Part shown: positions 7,429 to 13,455 of the stretch, in pieces | Layout: every line of letters starts with the position of its first letter | How positions within the stretch are numbered: position 1 is the first letter of the stretch | Source: a bacterium UBP9_UBA1432 | GTDB taxonomy: Bacteria; Vulcanimicrobiota; Xenobia; Xenobiales; Xenobiaceae | Assembly (NCBI GenBank): GCA_002329445.1 | Contig: DCTU01000027.1 | Location: 3,010 to 16,464, forward strand | DNA length: 13,455 nucleotides | Reading direction: 5' to 3' | The notes under the pieces: model-generated | Told to the model about the DNA's origin: nothing | Databases searched by the model: none | The model's input: the letters and a program-made list of their open reading frames with translations, nothing else | Made by a program: the position numbers and the translations under genes

Positions 7429-7458
7429 TTGTCCATGATCGCCTGTGGAAGGTATCTT
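7429..7458 (+). promoter_or_regulatory. Candidate sigma70 promoter for the GH13 gene
   Basis: TTGTCC (7429-7434) and TATCTT (7453-7458) are separated by 18 bp, and each matches four of six consensus bases. Transcription would start near 7465, about 33 nt before the chosen ATG at 7498. It is the best-matching pair I see in the 230-bp divergent region. Confidence 0.4.
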
Positions 7459-7485
7459 TAGGAGGGCAAGAACAGGACCAGCGGC

Positions 7486-7490
7486 GGAGG
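7486..7490 (+). promoter_or_regulatory. Ribosome binding site that decides the GH13 start
   Basis: GGAGG lies one base before the ATG at 7492 and seven bases before the in-frame ATG at 7498. Normal spacing is about 5-9 bases, so the second ATG is favoured and the protein loses two residues. Confidence 0.6.
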
Positions 7491-7497
7491 CATGACC

Positions 7498-10400
7498 ATG
7501 CAGATCAAGCGGACGGACATCCCACTCAGCCAGGAGCGGGCCCCGGTGCCAACCGGTCCTCCTGTCCGTTCGCAGTCTCCGCGGGACCGCGTCGAGATCG
7601 GCTCTGCCACCGAGGGCTCACAGGACACTCGGACGGTGACCTTCCAGTTCGACGCTCGCCAGGCACCCGAGCTCCGCAACGTCGGCCTGAAGGGTTCGTT
7701 CGACCCCCAGACCGGGAAGCCCGATCCGGATTGGAACGCCGGAAAGTCCTTGCCGATGAACGACGAGGGTCGGGATGGGGACCGGGTGGCCGGGGACCGC
7801 GTCTTCACGGCGCAGGTCAAGCTGTCGGCTCCGCCTTCGCAGGAGTTCCAGTGGGGAATCGTGGGCGACGTGGTTCGTCCTGACGGTTCGGTCGAGCCGG
7901 CCCGCTGGCTGGTCATGAAGGAGACGCCACCGGTTTTTCGTCTGGGCGATTCCGAGGTGCAGAACTACGCTCCGGTCTCGACCCATCTCTTCGGGGTCCA
8001 GCGGCAGGGCGAGGATGGAGTCCGCTTCCAGACCTGGTCGCCCGCGGTCGGGCGCGGCGAGCTGGCGGATTATCGGCTCTTCGTCGACGTCTCCTCGCCG
8101 GATGGGCGCCTGGAGGCTTCGCTCCCGATGAACAAGGAGGAGAGGACCGGTGTCTGGACCCTGGAGAAGGAGTCGGGCTGGGGAGCGCTCCGAGGGAAGG
8201 CCTATCAATACTCGGTCCGCAAGCAGGACGGCACCCCTCTGCGCGACAAGACCGGCACGCCGGTGGTCTACAGCGACCCTCACGCTCGCTACCTGCAGGG
8301 TGGGCAGCGAGGGGTCGAGCGGATCTTCGTGGACCCCATCCTGGGTTTCGAGACCGGCTGGTATGACGACAGCGGGTCGGGTGGGCCGAACTATTCCGAC
8401 AACCCGCAGTGGGGCCGCTTCACGGTGGACTCCAACCCGGACGCCGACCAGGTGAAGCTGGTCCTGAAGGATGACTCCGGCCGCCCATTGTCCCGAGAGC
8501 AACTGCTGGAGCGGCTGGGAAGGCCCGAGAGGGTCTCCTACGAGCAGGCTCCCGCGAAGGACCGGCGGGATGTGGACGTCCTGAAGTCCTGGAGTCTGGA
8601 TCAGACCGAGCCGCTCAGTAAGTACCTCTGGATCGACTCCGTCGCCGAGGACGGTTCCATCGCCATGAAGCGTGTGGACAGCCCCGGTGCCGGCACGGCC
8701 TGGGTCACGGCGGTCAACAACTTCCCCAAGCTGGTGGGCTTGAGCTACGAGTTCCAGGTCTTCAAGGAGGGGCGCCTGGTCGGCGACATCAACGCCGACG
8801 GCAGCCTTCAGGACGCCGAGCGCGTGGCCACCCCCTTCAACGACCCGTACACCAACGTGATCCAGGCGCGGCCCGGTTCCGCGCGCAAGTCGTTGATCCG
8901 CCAGTCCAGCTTCGAATTCCATCACGACGACGTGCCTCGCAAGCAGACCGACTATCGCAAGTTCGTGATCTACGAGGCCCATGTCGGGTCGTTCATGAGC
9001 TCGAAAGACAACGCCGTCCCGGCCACCTTCGAGGACATGATCCAGAACCTGGACTACCTCGAAGAGCTTGGGGTCGATTCGATCGAGTTGCTGCCCACCC
9101 AGGAGTTCGGCGGCAAGAGGGACTGGGGCTATACCACCGACTTCTACTTCGCCGGGGCCGACGCCTACGGCTTTGCCATGGATCGACAGGAGGCGCTCGA
9201 GCGCAAGCTGATTCACCCCGACGAACAGCCTGGCGCCGAGCAGGTCTGGGTCTCGGGAACCGACGCCATGAAGCTCTTCGTCGACCAGGCCCACAAGCGG
9301 GGCTTCAACGTCTTCGCCGACGTGGTGTACAACCACGCCTCGGGCAAGTCCGACGCCGACAACCCCCTCTGGCAGATCGACGGGGACCAGCGCTCGTTCT
9401 TCAAGTGGTGGGGGCAGTACGAGTCCTACACGCCCTGGGGGGCCAAGCCCAACTTTGCCGATCAGCAGGTCAAGAACTTCTTCACCGACAACGCCGTCCA
9501 GCAGGTGCAGGAGTTCGGATTCGACGGGATCCGGTTTGACTTCACCCAGGTCCTGCACAACACCGGAAATGCGGCCGAGCAGGTCGAGGGCATGAACACG
9601 CTGCGCCAGATCAACCGGACGCTGCAGTTCGTCAAGCCCGGCACCTATACCGTGGCCGAAGATTTCAGCGGGAACTGGCTTGTGGCCGCCGACCTGGAAG
9701 CGTCGGAGTGGCAGGGTTCGGACCCCCACCGGGTCGAGAAGAAGGGCATGGGGTTCCAGAACGTCTGGAACGATCGCTTCCACGACGACCTCCTGGAGAT
9801 GGCCCAGGGCGTGGGCAACGCGGATCGCCTGATGGACGGGATCCTGAACCATCACGGCGTGACCGGCTGGGATCGGGCCGTCAGCTACGCCCACAGCCAC
9901 GACGAGGTCGGCAACACGGGCAACTGGATCGCGCGGGCGGCGGCGGGCAGCAAGGAAGACCAGGCCGTTCGGCAGCCCTACCCCCGGGCGGTGGCCCGGA
10001 CGGCCTCGGCGATCACCCTGACGGGTCCGGGCGTGCCGATGCTCTTCCAGGGCGAGGAGTGCCTGGCCAACAACGACTTCAAGCACGGACTGACCTCCAC
10101 CTGGGGGGCGGACATGGGGTGGATGAACTTCAAGGTGACCCCGGACCGCCTGGACCATTTCCAGCAGATGCTGGGGATGGACCGCTCCCAGCAGGAGATC
10201 GAGCGCTCGCGCCTGGACCCCACCGAGCAGGTCCTCTTCGACCGCTTCCTGGGGATGTCGACGGCCGAGCGCAGGCAGGCCGAGGACCTGGCCAACCAGG
10301 CCGGGCAGTTCGTGATGAATCGCGACCTGATCGCCCTGCGCCGCTCGTCGGGGGCGCTGTCCGCGACCGGGGGCATCCACCGGGTTCAGACCCACAACGC

Positions 10401-10650
10401 GGATCGCGTGGTGGCCTGGCGCCGGGATGGCGGCGGCTCGAACGAAGAGTTCGTGGTCGTCAGCAACTTCGCCAACCAGGACCGCCCGGGTTATCCCGTG
10501 AAGCTGCCACCCGGCCAGTGGCGCGAGGTCTTCAACACCAATGCCCGCCTCTACGGGGGAACCGGCGCCGGGAACGGTGGAGGGCTGGTGGACTCGGCAA
10601 GCGGGGTCTACCTGCCGGCGGGGTCGACGGTGATCCTCCAGCGCACCTGA
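7498..10650 (+). CDS. GH13 alpha-glucan-active enzyme (branching-enzyme/alpha-amylase type) with extended N-terminal modules
   Basis: This 1050-residue enzyme acts on alpha-1,4/1,6-glucans such as glycogen or starch. Residues 1-40 are charged and Pro/Ser-rich, probably disordered, with no signal peptide. Residues 45-145 look like a beta-sandwich with a Gly/Asp-rich 'DEGRDGDRVAGDRVF' stretch. Residues 152-281 resemble CBM48 (VRFQTWSP, GVWTLEKE, YQYSV, SDPHARY). Residues 285-480 are unassigned. The (beta/alpha)8 barrel runs about 486-930: DVVYNH (608-613), FDGIRFDF with nucleophile D681, VAEDF with acid/base E721, and SHDE with H801 and transition-state D802. The C-terminal beta domain ends WREVFNTNARLYGGTG...VILQR, as in GlgB-type enzymes; 'GVPMLFQGEE' also fits GlgB. 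I chose ATG 7498 because GGAGG lies seven bases away; ATG 7492 would leave one base. Branching versus hydrolysis cannot be decided here. No other glycogen genes are adjacent. Confidence 0.88.
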   Translation: MQIKRTDIPLSQERAPVPTGPPVRSQSPRDRVEIGSATEGSQDTRTVTFQFDARQAPELRNVGLKGSFDPQTGKPDPDWNAGKSLPMNDEGRDGDRVAGDRVFTAQVKLSAPPSQEFQWGIVGDVVRPDGSVEPARWLVMKETPPVFRLGDSEVQNYAPVSTHLFGVQRQGEDGVRFQTWSPAVGRGELADYRLFVDVSSPDGRLEASLPMNKEERTGVWTLEKESGWGALRGKAYQYSVRKQDGTPLRDKTGTPVVYSDPHARYLQGGQRGVERIFVDPILGFETGWYDDSGSGGPNYSDNPQWGRFTVDSNPDADQVKLVLKDDSGRPLSREQLLERLGRPERVSYEQAPAKDRRDVDVLKSWSLDQTEPLSKYLWIDSVAEDGSIAMKRVDSPGAGTAWVTAVNNFPKLVGLSYEFQVFKEGRLVGDINADGSLQDAERVATPFNDPYTNVIQARPGSARKSLIRQSSFEFHHDDVPRKQTDYRKFVIYEAHVGSFMSSKDNAVPATFEDMIQNLDYLEELGVDSIELLPTQEFGGKRDWGYTTDFYFAGADAYGFAMDRQEALERKLIHPDEQPGAEQVWVSGTDAMKLFVDQAHKRGFNVFADVVYNHASGKSDADNPLWQIDGDQRSFFKWWGQYESYTPWGAKPNFADQQVKNFFTDNAVQQVQEFGFDGIRFDFTQVLHNTGNAAEQVEGMNTLRQINRTLQFVKPGTYTVAEDFSGNWLVAADLEASEWQGSDPHRVEKKGMGFQNVWNDRFHDDLLEMAQGVGNADRLMDGILNHHGVTGWDRAVSYAHSHDEVGNTGNWIARAAAGSKEDQAVRQPYPRAVARTASAITLTGPGVPMLFQGEECLANNDFKHGLTSTWGADMGWMNFKVTPDRLDHFQQMLGMDRSQQEIERSRLDPTEQVLFDRFLGMSTAERRQAEDLANQAGQFVMNRDLIALRRSSGALSATGGIHRVQTHNADRVVAWRRDGGGSNEEFVVVSNFANQDRPGYPVKLPPGQWREVFNTNARLYGGTGAGNGGGLVDSASGVYLPAGSTVILQRT

Positions 10651-10673
10651 TCTCCGCAGAACTCTGCTTCAGA

Positions 10674-10708
10674 AAGGCCCGGAATCCCTGGTCGGGGTTC
10701 CGGGCCTT
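10674..10708 (+). terminator. Rho-independent-type terminator hairpin after the GH13 gene
   Basis: AAGGCCCGGAA (10674-10684) pairs perfectly with TTCCGGGCCTT (10698-10708). The stem can continue inward through a wobble pair and CCC/GGG to a 5-nt loop. It starts 24 bp after the GH13 stop. The T tract after it is weak (TTCTGCT), as is common in high-GC genomes. Confidence 0.75.
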
Positions 10709-10753
10709 CTGCTCGAAGACCCGCCTTTCGACCGTGGGCCTCCTCTCCATGAA

Positions 10754-10781
10754 TGAAGCCCGGCTCTCGGGCCGGGCTTCA
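10754..10781 (-). terminator. Terminator hairpin for the nuclease gene
   Basis: TGAAGCCCGGC (10754-10764) and GCCGGGCTTCA (10771-10781) form a perfect 11-bp stem with a 6-nt loop. On the minus strand it lies 28 bp past the nuclease stop and is followed by TTCATTCATGG, a broken T-rich tail. It could also stop read-through from the GH13 side. Confidence 0.7.
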
Positions 10782-10808
10782 AGGCGCGCAGGTCCTGGCC
10801 GCCAGGTT

Positions 10809-11846
10809 CTAGACCAGGGGGAAGGCACCCTTCTCGCGGTCGATCAACCGGGGCTCTTCGGCCACGTTGGCCACGGGGCCGAACTTCATCTGGGTCATCT
10901 CTTCCAGCTTCTGGAGGGGGACCTGGTAGACCTCGAAGCGGCCCGGGGTGAACTCGCCCTTGAACAGGTTGCGATCCCGACCCACCAGGTCCTCCTGGGA
11001 CAGGACGAAGGCGGCGCCCTTCAGGCCGTCCTTCTTGTCGTTCCAGACCACCACCTTGTAGAACTGCAGCGGGATCTGGGTGGGAGGCTTGACGGCCCCC
11101 TTGTTGTCGAACTTCGGGTCGTCGTCACGGAAGATGGGCCCGGTCAGGACCGTCATCTTCTGGCCCAGGGCCTTGGCCGAGCCCAGGACGTGATCCTCCA
11201 GGGCCAGCCACTCCTTCTGGTTGAGGGCCTCGTGCTGCAAGGAGGCGTTGGTGTAGGCGAAGGTGTCGTCGCTGGCCTGGTGGGCCTGCGAGCCCCAGGC
11301 CGGGTCGTTGCGGCGGACCAGGTGCCCCCGGTCGATGGGGTTCCGGCTGTAGGCCTCGTTGCCCAACTGGGCGTCCCGAGGGATCCGGCCATCGATGGAC
11401 CACTCGCCGTCCCGGGGCACGTTCTTGGACTGGGAGCCGTCGATGTTGACGGCGGTGACGAAGGCCTGGCGGCGCTCCTTGTTCATCACGATCGAGAAGT
11501 TCGTGTAGTCCAGCACGGGGTTGTCGGGCTGGTCCAGGCGGTAGGCCACCTTGTCCCGCAGGGCCGGGGACAGGGTGGGCAGGGGCAGCGGCTTGCCCAG
11601 GAAGTTCTCGTCGTACCCGTTGCGGTTCGGGTAGTTGCTGCTGAGCTCGCCGACGTCCTGCTGGGCTTCGGCCTGGCGCATCCGGAAGAGCCGGGCGGCA
11701 TCCCGGAAGGCGGCTTCCGACTGGTTTTCGGCGGGCCGGTCGCGGACAAACATGTCCCCCGTGTTGCCTGGAGAATTCCACGCAGCTCCGTCCCGAGGCT
11801 CCCACAGGGTGGGCTGGACATGGTTGGCGGACAGCTTGTCGATCAC
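10809..11846 (-). CDS. DNA/RNA non-specific endonuclease (NUC1 / beta-beta-alpha-metal family)
   Basis: The 345-residue protein carries the NUC1-type nuclease fold in about residues 110-330. It would cleave double- and single-stranded nucleic acids with one Mg2+. The catalytic motif IDRGHLVRRNDPAWG gives the general-base H175, and TNASLQHEALNQKEWLALE supplies the metal-binding Asn (N209), 34 residues after the His, close to the Serratia nuclease spacing of 30. The N-terminal 100 residues are hydrophilic and Asn/Arg-rich. There is no Sec signal peptide, which is unusual because many relatives are exported; delivery by another route, or a release-dependent role, is possible. The start is GTG at 11846 with GGAG about eight bases upstream; the nearest ATG is out of frame. 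A TAGAAT -10 candidate lies 37-42 bp upstream. No immunity gene is recognisable next to it. Family confidence is high; the biological role is unknown. Confidence 0.9.
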   Translation of the reverse strand: MIDKLSANHVQPTLWEPRDGAAWNSPGNTGDMFVRDRPAENQSEAAFRDAARLFRMRQAEAQQDVGELSSNYPNRNGYDENFLGKPLPLPTLSPALRDKVAYRLDQPDNPVLDYTNFSIVMNKERRQAFVTAVNIDGSQSKNVPRDGEWSIDGRIPRDAQLGNEAYSRNPIDRGHLVRRNDPAWGSQAHQASDDTFAYTNASLQHEALNQKEWLALEDHVLGSAKALGQKMTVLTGPIFRDDDPKFDNKGAVKPPTQIPLQFYKVVVWNDKKDGLKGAAFVLSQEDLVGRDRNLFKGEFTPGRFEVYQVPLQKLEEMTQMKFGPVANVAEEPRLIDREKGAFPLV

Positions 11847-11882
11847 AATAGCGCTCCGGTTTCAGCAGACTCCCCTGTCAGC

Positions 11883-11888
11883 ATTCTA
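11883..11888 (-). promoter_or_regulatory. Candidate -10 element for the nuclease gene
   Basis: TAGAAT on the minus strand matches five of six -10 bases and would start transcription near 11876, about 30 nt before the GTG start. No recognisable -35 lies at 16-18 bp, so this is tentative. The surrounding 120 bp are less GC-rich than the rest of the window, as expected for a promoter region. Confidence 0.35.
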
Positions 11889-12049
11889 TCAGAACGAACT
11901 CCAGGGGATCCCTTGGGTTTGTGAACAACATGCGAAAATTCAGGCGTTTTTCAGCGGATTTTCGGGACGATCCGAAGCTCTGACGGCCACTCGGGGCACC
12001 CCGCTCGCGCGCACTCTCTTCGCATGCCTGGGGTCGGCGGCGCCGGAAC

Positions 12050-12526
12050 TCAGGCCGGACCCTCCAGGTCGACGAACTCGACCTGGATCGATCCCCCCTC
12101 CAGGCGGAGCAGGGCCAGGCTGACGGGCAGGTTCCCGCGTCGGGGGCCGGCGCTTCCCGGGTTGAGATAGAGCACCCCGTCCCGATGCTCCTGGTCGGGC
12201 GTGTGGGTGTGGCCGAAGACGACGATTTGATTGCCCGGGGGCACCCGCGTTGGATCCTGGGGAATGTGGGTCATGTAGATCGAGAGCTCGCGGGCCGTCA
12301 CCACGGTGCTGACGGGGAGCCTCTCGGCCCAGGCGCCGACGTCGCAGTTCCCCCGGACCGCGGTCAGCGGTGCCAGGGCCCCCAATTCCTCGAGAATTCC
12401 CGGGTCCCCCACGTCGCCCGCGTGCAGGATCAAGTCACACGCCTCCAGCGCTTGCAGGGCTCGGGGTCGCAGCAGGCCGTGCGTGTCGGAGAGGACTCCG
12501 ATGAGGGAGGGTCCGGCTTCATCCAT
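12050..12526 (-). CDS. YfcE/MJ0936-type metallophosphoesterase
   Basis: The 158-residue cytoplasmic phosphoesterase belongs to the calcineurin-like YfcE/MJ0936 group, which hydrolyses phosphodiesters with two divalent metal ions. The metal ligands are all visible in order: D14 and H16 in SDTHG, D38 in HAGDVGD, N60 in GNCD, H87 in THI, and H106/H108 in GHTH, followed by the family 'LNPGSAGPRR'. The usual 'HG' at the fifth motif is 'HI' here, a minor change. The frame is open upstream to 12814, but the family begins just before SDTHG, so I start at ATG 12526, which has a GAGAGG close upstream. The upstream extension is a low-complexity shadow. Length matches the family (about 155-170). It is divergent from the TauE/SafE gene across 130 bp. 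The natural substrate is not known for this group and cannot be inferred from the neighbours. Confidence 0.92.
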   Translation of the reverse strand: MDEAGPSLIGVLSDTHGLLRPRALQALEACDLILHAGDVGDPGILEELGALAPLTAVRGNCDVGAWAERLPVSTVVTARELSIYMTHIPQDPTRVPPGNQIVVFGHTHTPDQEHRDGVLYLNPGSAGPRRGNLPVSLALLRLEGGSIQVEFVDLEGPA

Positions 12527-12656
12527 GGGGCCCTCTCTTCCGAGATTCTGGCCGGATCCCTCCAGGTCTCGGCGGCCTTCTGGAGCTTGTTGGACCGGCT
12601 CAGGGAGCCTGCGGGGGGGGGGAAGGCCCCCGTCCCGGTGGAACGAAGGCGCGAGC

Positions 12657-13424
12657 GTGCCTGAGACCCTGATGCTGTGGAAAGCCCTGGTGGCCCTTCT
12701 GGCCGGTTTTGGCGGTGGGGTTCTGAACACGCTGGCCGGCGGCGGCACCAACCTGACCTTTCCCGCCTTGCTGTGGCTGGGGGTGGATCCGGTCCGGGCC
12801 AGTTCCACCAGCACCGTATGCCTCTGGCTGGGGCAGGCCCTGGGGGCCCTGGCCTACCGCGAGCAGCTCCGCACCGCCCCACGCGTCTGGCTTCTGTTCA
12901 GCATCCCGGCCCTCCTGGGAGGTTGGTTGGGCGGCTGGCTTCTGATCCGGACCCCGGGCGAGACCTTCCGGGTCCTGGTCCCCTACCTGGTCCTGGGCGG
13001 TTCGCTCCTGCTGGCCTGTGAACCCTGGTTGCGCCGTCGAATGACGGTCGGTGAGCACCATCGGGCCCTGCTGGCGTGGCGCCTGGGAGGGGGGGGCGTC
13101 ATCCTGGCTGTCTCGGTGTATGGGGGATACTATGGCGCCGGGATGGGCTTCTTGATGCTGGCGGCCCTGGGGCTTCTGGGGGTGGGCAGCCTGCAGCGGG
13201 CCAACGCCTTGAAGAACCTCTTCGGGTCCCTGCTGAACCTGGCCGCCATCGTCTTCTTCCTGGTGGTCGGGGCCGTGGCCTGGGACCTGGTGGGCTTCAT
13301 GATGTTGGGGGCGGCCCTGGGAGGCTATCTCGGGGGTCGGGTGGCCGGCCGGATCCCGGAGAGCCCGCTTCGCCTGGTGATCGTGGGGCTGGGACTGGGC
13401 GTCGGGGTGCTGCTGCTGATATAG
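12657..13424 (+). CDS. TauE/SafE-family sulfite/organosulfonate-type membrane permease
   Basis: The protein, about 255 residues, is an inner-membrane transporter of the TauE/SafE (DUF81) family, members of which export sulfite or sulfonates. The two-repeat pattern is clear. The first repeat has LNTLAGGGTNLTFPALLWLG and the ASSTSTV segment near the start. The second has SVYGGYYGAGMGFLMLAALGLLG and ANALKNLFGSLLNLAAIVFF. About seven to eight membrane helices are expected. Start choice is uncertain: GTG 12657 has GAAGG seven bases upstream, while ATG 12672 (MLWKALVALLAGF) lacks a ribosome site but would also fit the family N-terminus. The open frame extends upstream to 12306, but that part is antisense to the phosphoesterase. 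The TAG stop lies inside a 38-bp perfect palindrome that ends the window, so the real end of this gene needs confirmation. Substrate is unassigned. Confidence 0.88.
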   Translation: MPETLMLWKALVALLAGFGGGVLNTLAGGGTNLTFPALLWLGVDPVRASSTSTVCLWLGQALGALAYREQLRTAPRVWLLFSIPALLGGWLGGWLLIRTPGETFRVLVPYLVLGGSLLLACEPWLRRRMTVGEHHRALLAWRLGGGGVILAVSVYGGYYGAGMGFLMLAALGLLGVGSLQRANALKNLFGSLLNLAAIVFFLVVGAVAWDLVGFMMLGAALGGYLGGRVAGRIPESPLRLVIVGLGLGVGVLLLI

Positions 13425-13455
13425 GAGGAATGGCCCGGGCCATTCCTCCTATATC
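13418..13455. repeat. 38-bp perfect palindrome at the extreme right end
   Basis: The left half is GATATAGGAGGAATGGCCC, and the right half (13437-13455) is its exact reverse complement, with no spacer. It contains the TAG stop of the TauE/SafE gene and ends on the last base of the window. It could be a bidirectional terminator, a fold-back assembly artefact, or part of a longer inverted repeat or hairpin end. The right limit is unknown because the sequence stops there. Confidence 0.9.

Noticed and set aside
5627..7438. A 603-residue plus-strand Gln/Gly-rich open frame
   Set aside because: It is antisense to uraA and its upstream gene, both of which have clear family or membrane-protein character. 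Its low-complexity composition marks it as a shadow.
7618..10395. A 925-residue minus-strand open frame opposite the GH13 gene
   Set aside because: The sense strand holds a full GH13 enzyme with all four catalytic regions. The antisense product is Val/Leu/Gly-rich with no recognisable motif.
11994..12005. Small GC hairpin (CGGGG/CCCCG) downstream of the metallophosphoesterase
   Set aside because: The stem is 4-5 bp with almost no loop and no T-rich tail. This is common by chance at this GC content.
12527..12814. N-terminal extension of the metallophosphoesterase frame
   Set aside because: It is Pro/Arg-rich, overlaps the TauE/SafE gene, and precedes the universal family start by about 95 residues.
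1..13455. Search for a defence, mobile or secretion gene cluster
   Set aside because: The nuclease and the PilX-like protein are isolated, with no toxin-immunity pair, transposase, integrase, phage or pilus operon genes beside them. The gene set is best read as ordinary chromosome.

Overview
This is a high-GC bacterial window with strong third-position GC bias, which is why long open frames run antisense to almost every real gene. The genes are mostly ordinary housekeeping and transport functions. The lineage cannot be fixed from the sequence. A PilX-like pilus-type protein and a distinctive GapN subfamily suggest a free-living, probably diderm bacterium, but that is inference. There is no rRNA, tRNA, CRISPR array, insertion sequence, integrase or phage gene. 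The first gene is cut at base 1, and the last base coincides exactly with the end of a 38-bp perfect palindrome, so the window looks like a whole contig whose right end is an assembly or hairpin boundary.

Left block (1-2948, plus strand): the 3' end of a PLP-dependent class V aminotransferase-fold gene, then a zinc-type cation diffusion facilitator, then a GapN-type aldehyde dehydrogenase (non-phosphorylating, NADP-dependent glyceraldehyde-3-phosphate dehydrogenase). The dehydrogenase keeps its catalytic cysteine but shows glycine where the general-base glutamate is expected.

Central block (2984-7267, minus strand): reading with transcription, an unrecognised multi-pass membrane protein is followed 5 to 10 bases later by a uracil/xanthine-type NCS2 permease (UraA), with the Shine-Dalgarno overlapping the upstream stop codon. 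A perfect extended -10 promoter built into the last codons of uraA then probably starts an independent transcript for a 678-residue PilX-like protein with an N-terminal membrane anchor and a poly-aspartate linker. The leader of that transcript can fold into a two-part stem-loop.

Right-centre (7268-11846): a 230-bp divergent intergenic region carries a plausible sigma70 promoter and two palindromes 22 bp apart. It precedes a 1050-residue GH13 alpha-glucan enzyme of branching-enzyme/amylase type with all catalytic residues and an unusually long N-terminal half. Convergent to it is a DNA/RNA non-specific endonuclease (DRGH, beta-beta-alpha-metal type). The 158-bp gap between the two holds one strong hairpin for each gene.

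Right end (12050-13455): a YfcE/MJ0936-type metallophosphoesterase (minus) and a TauE/SafE-type membrane permease (plus) are divergent, and the permease stop codon lies inside the terminal palindrome. I see no clear multi-gene novel system. The points most worth a second look are the dehydrogenase active site, the terminal palindrome, the operator-like region before the GH13 gene, the PilX-like gene with its leader, and the orphan membrane protein coupled to uraA.
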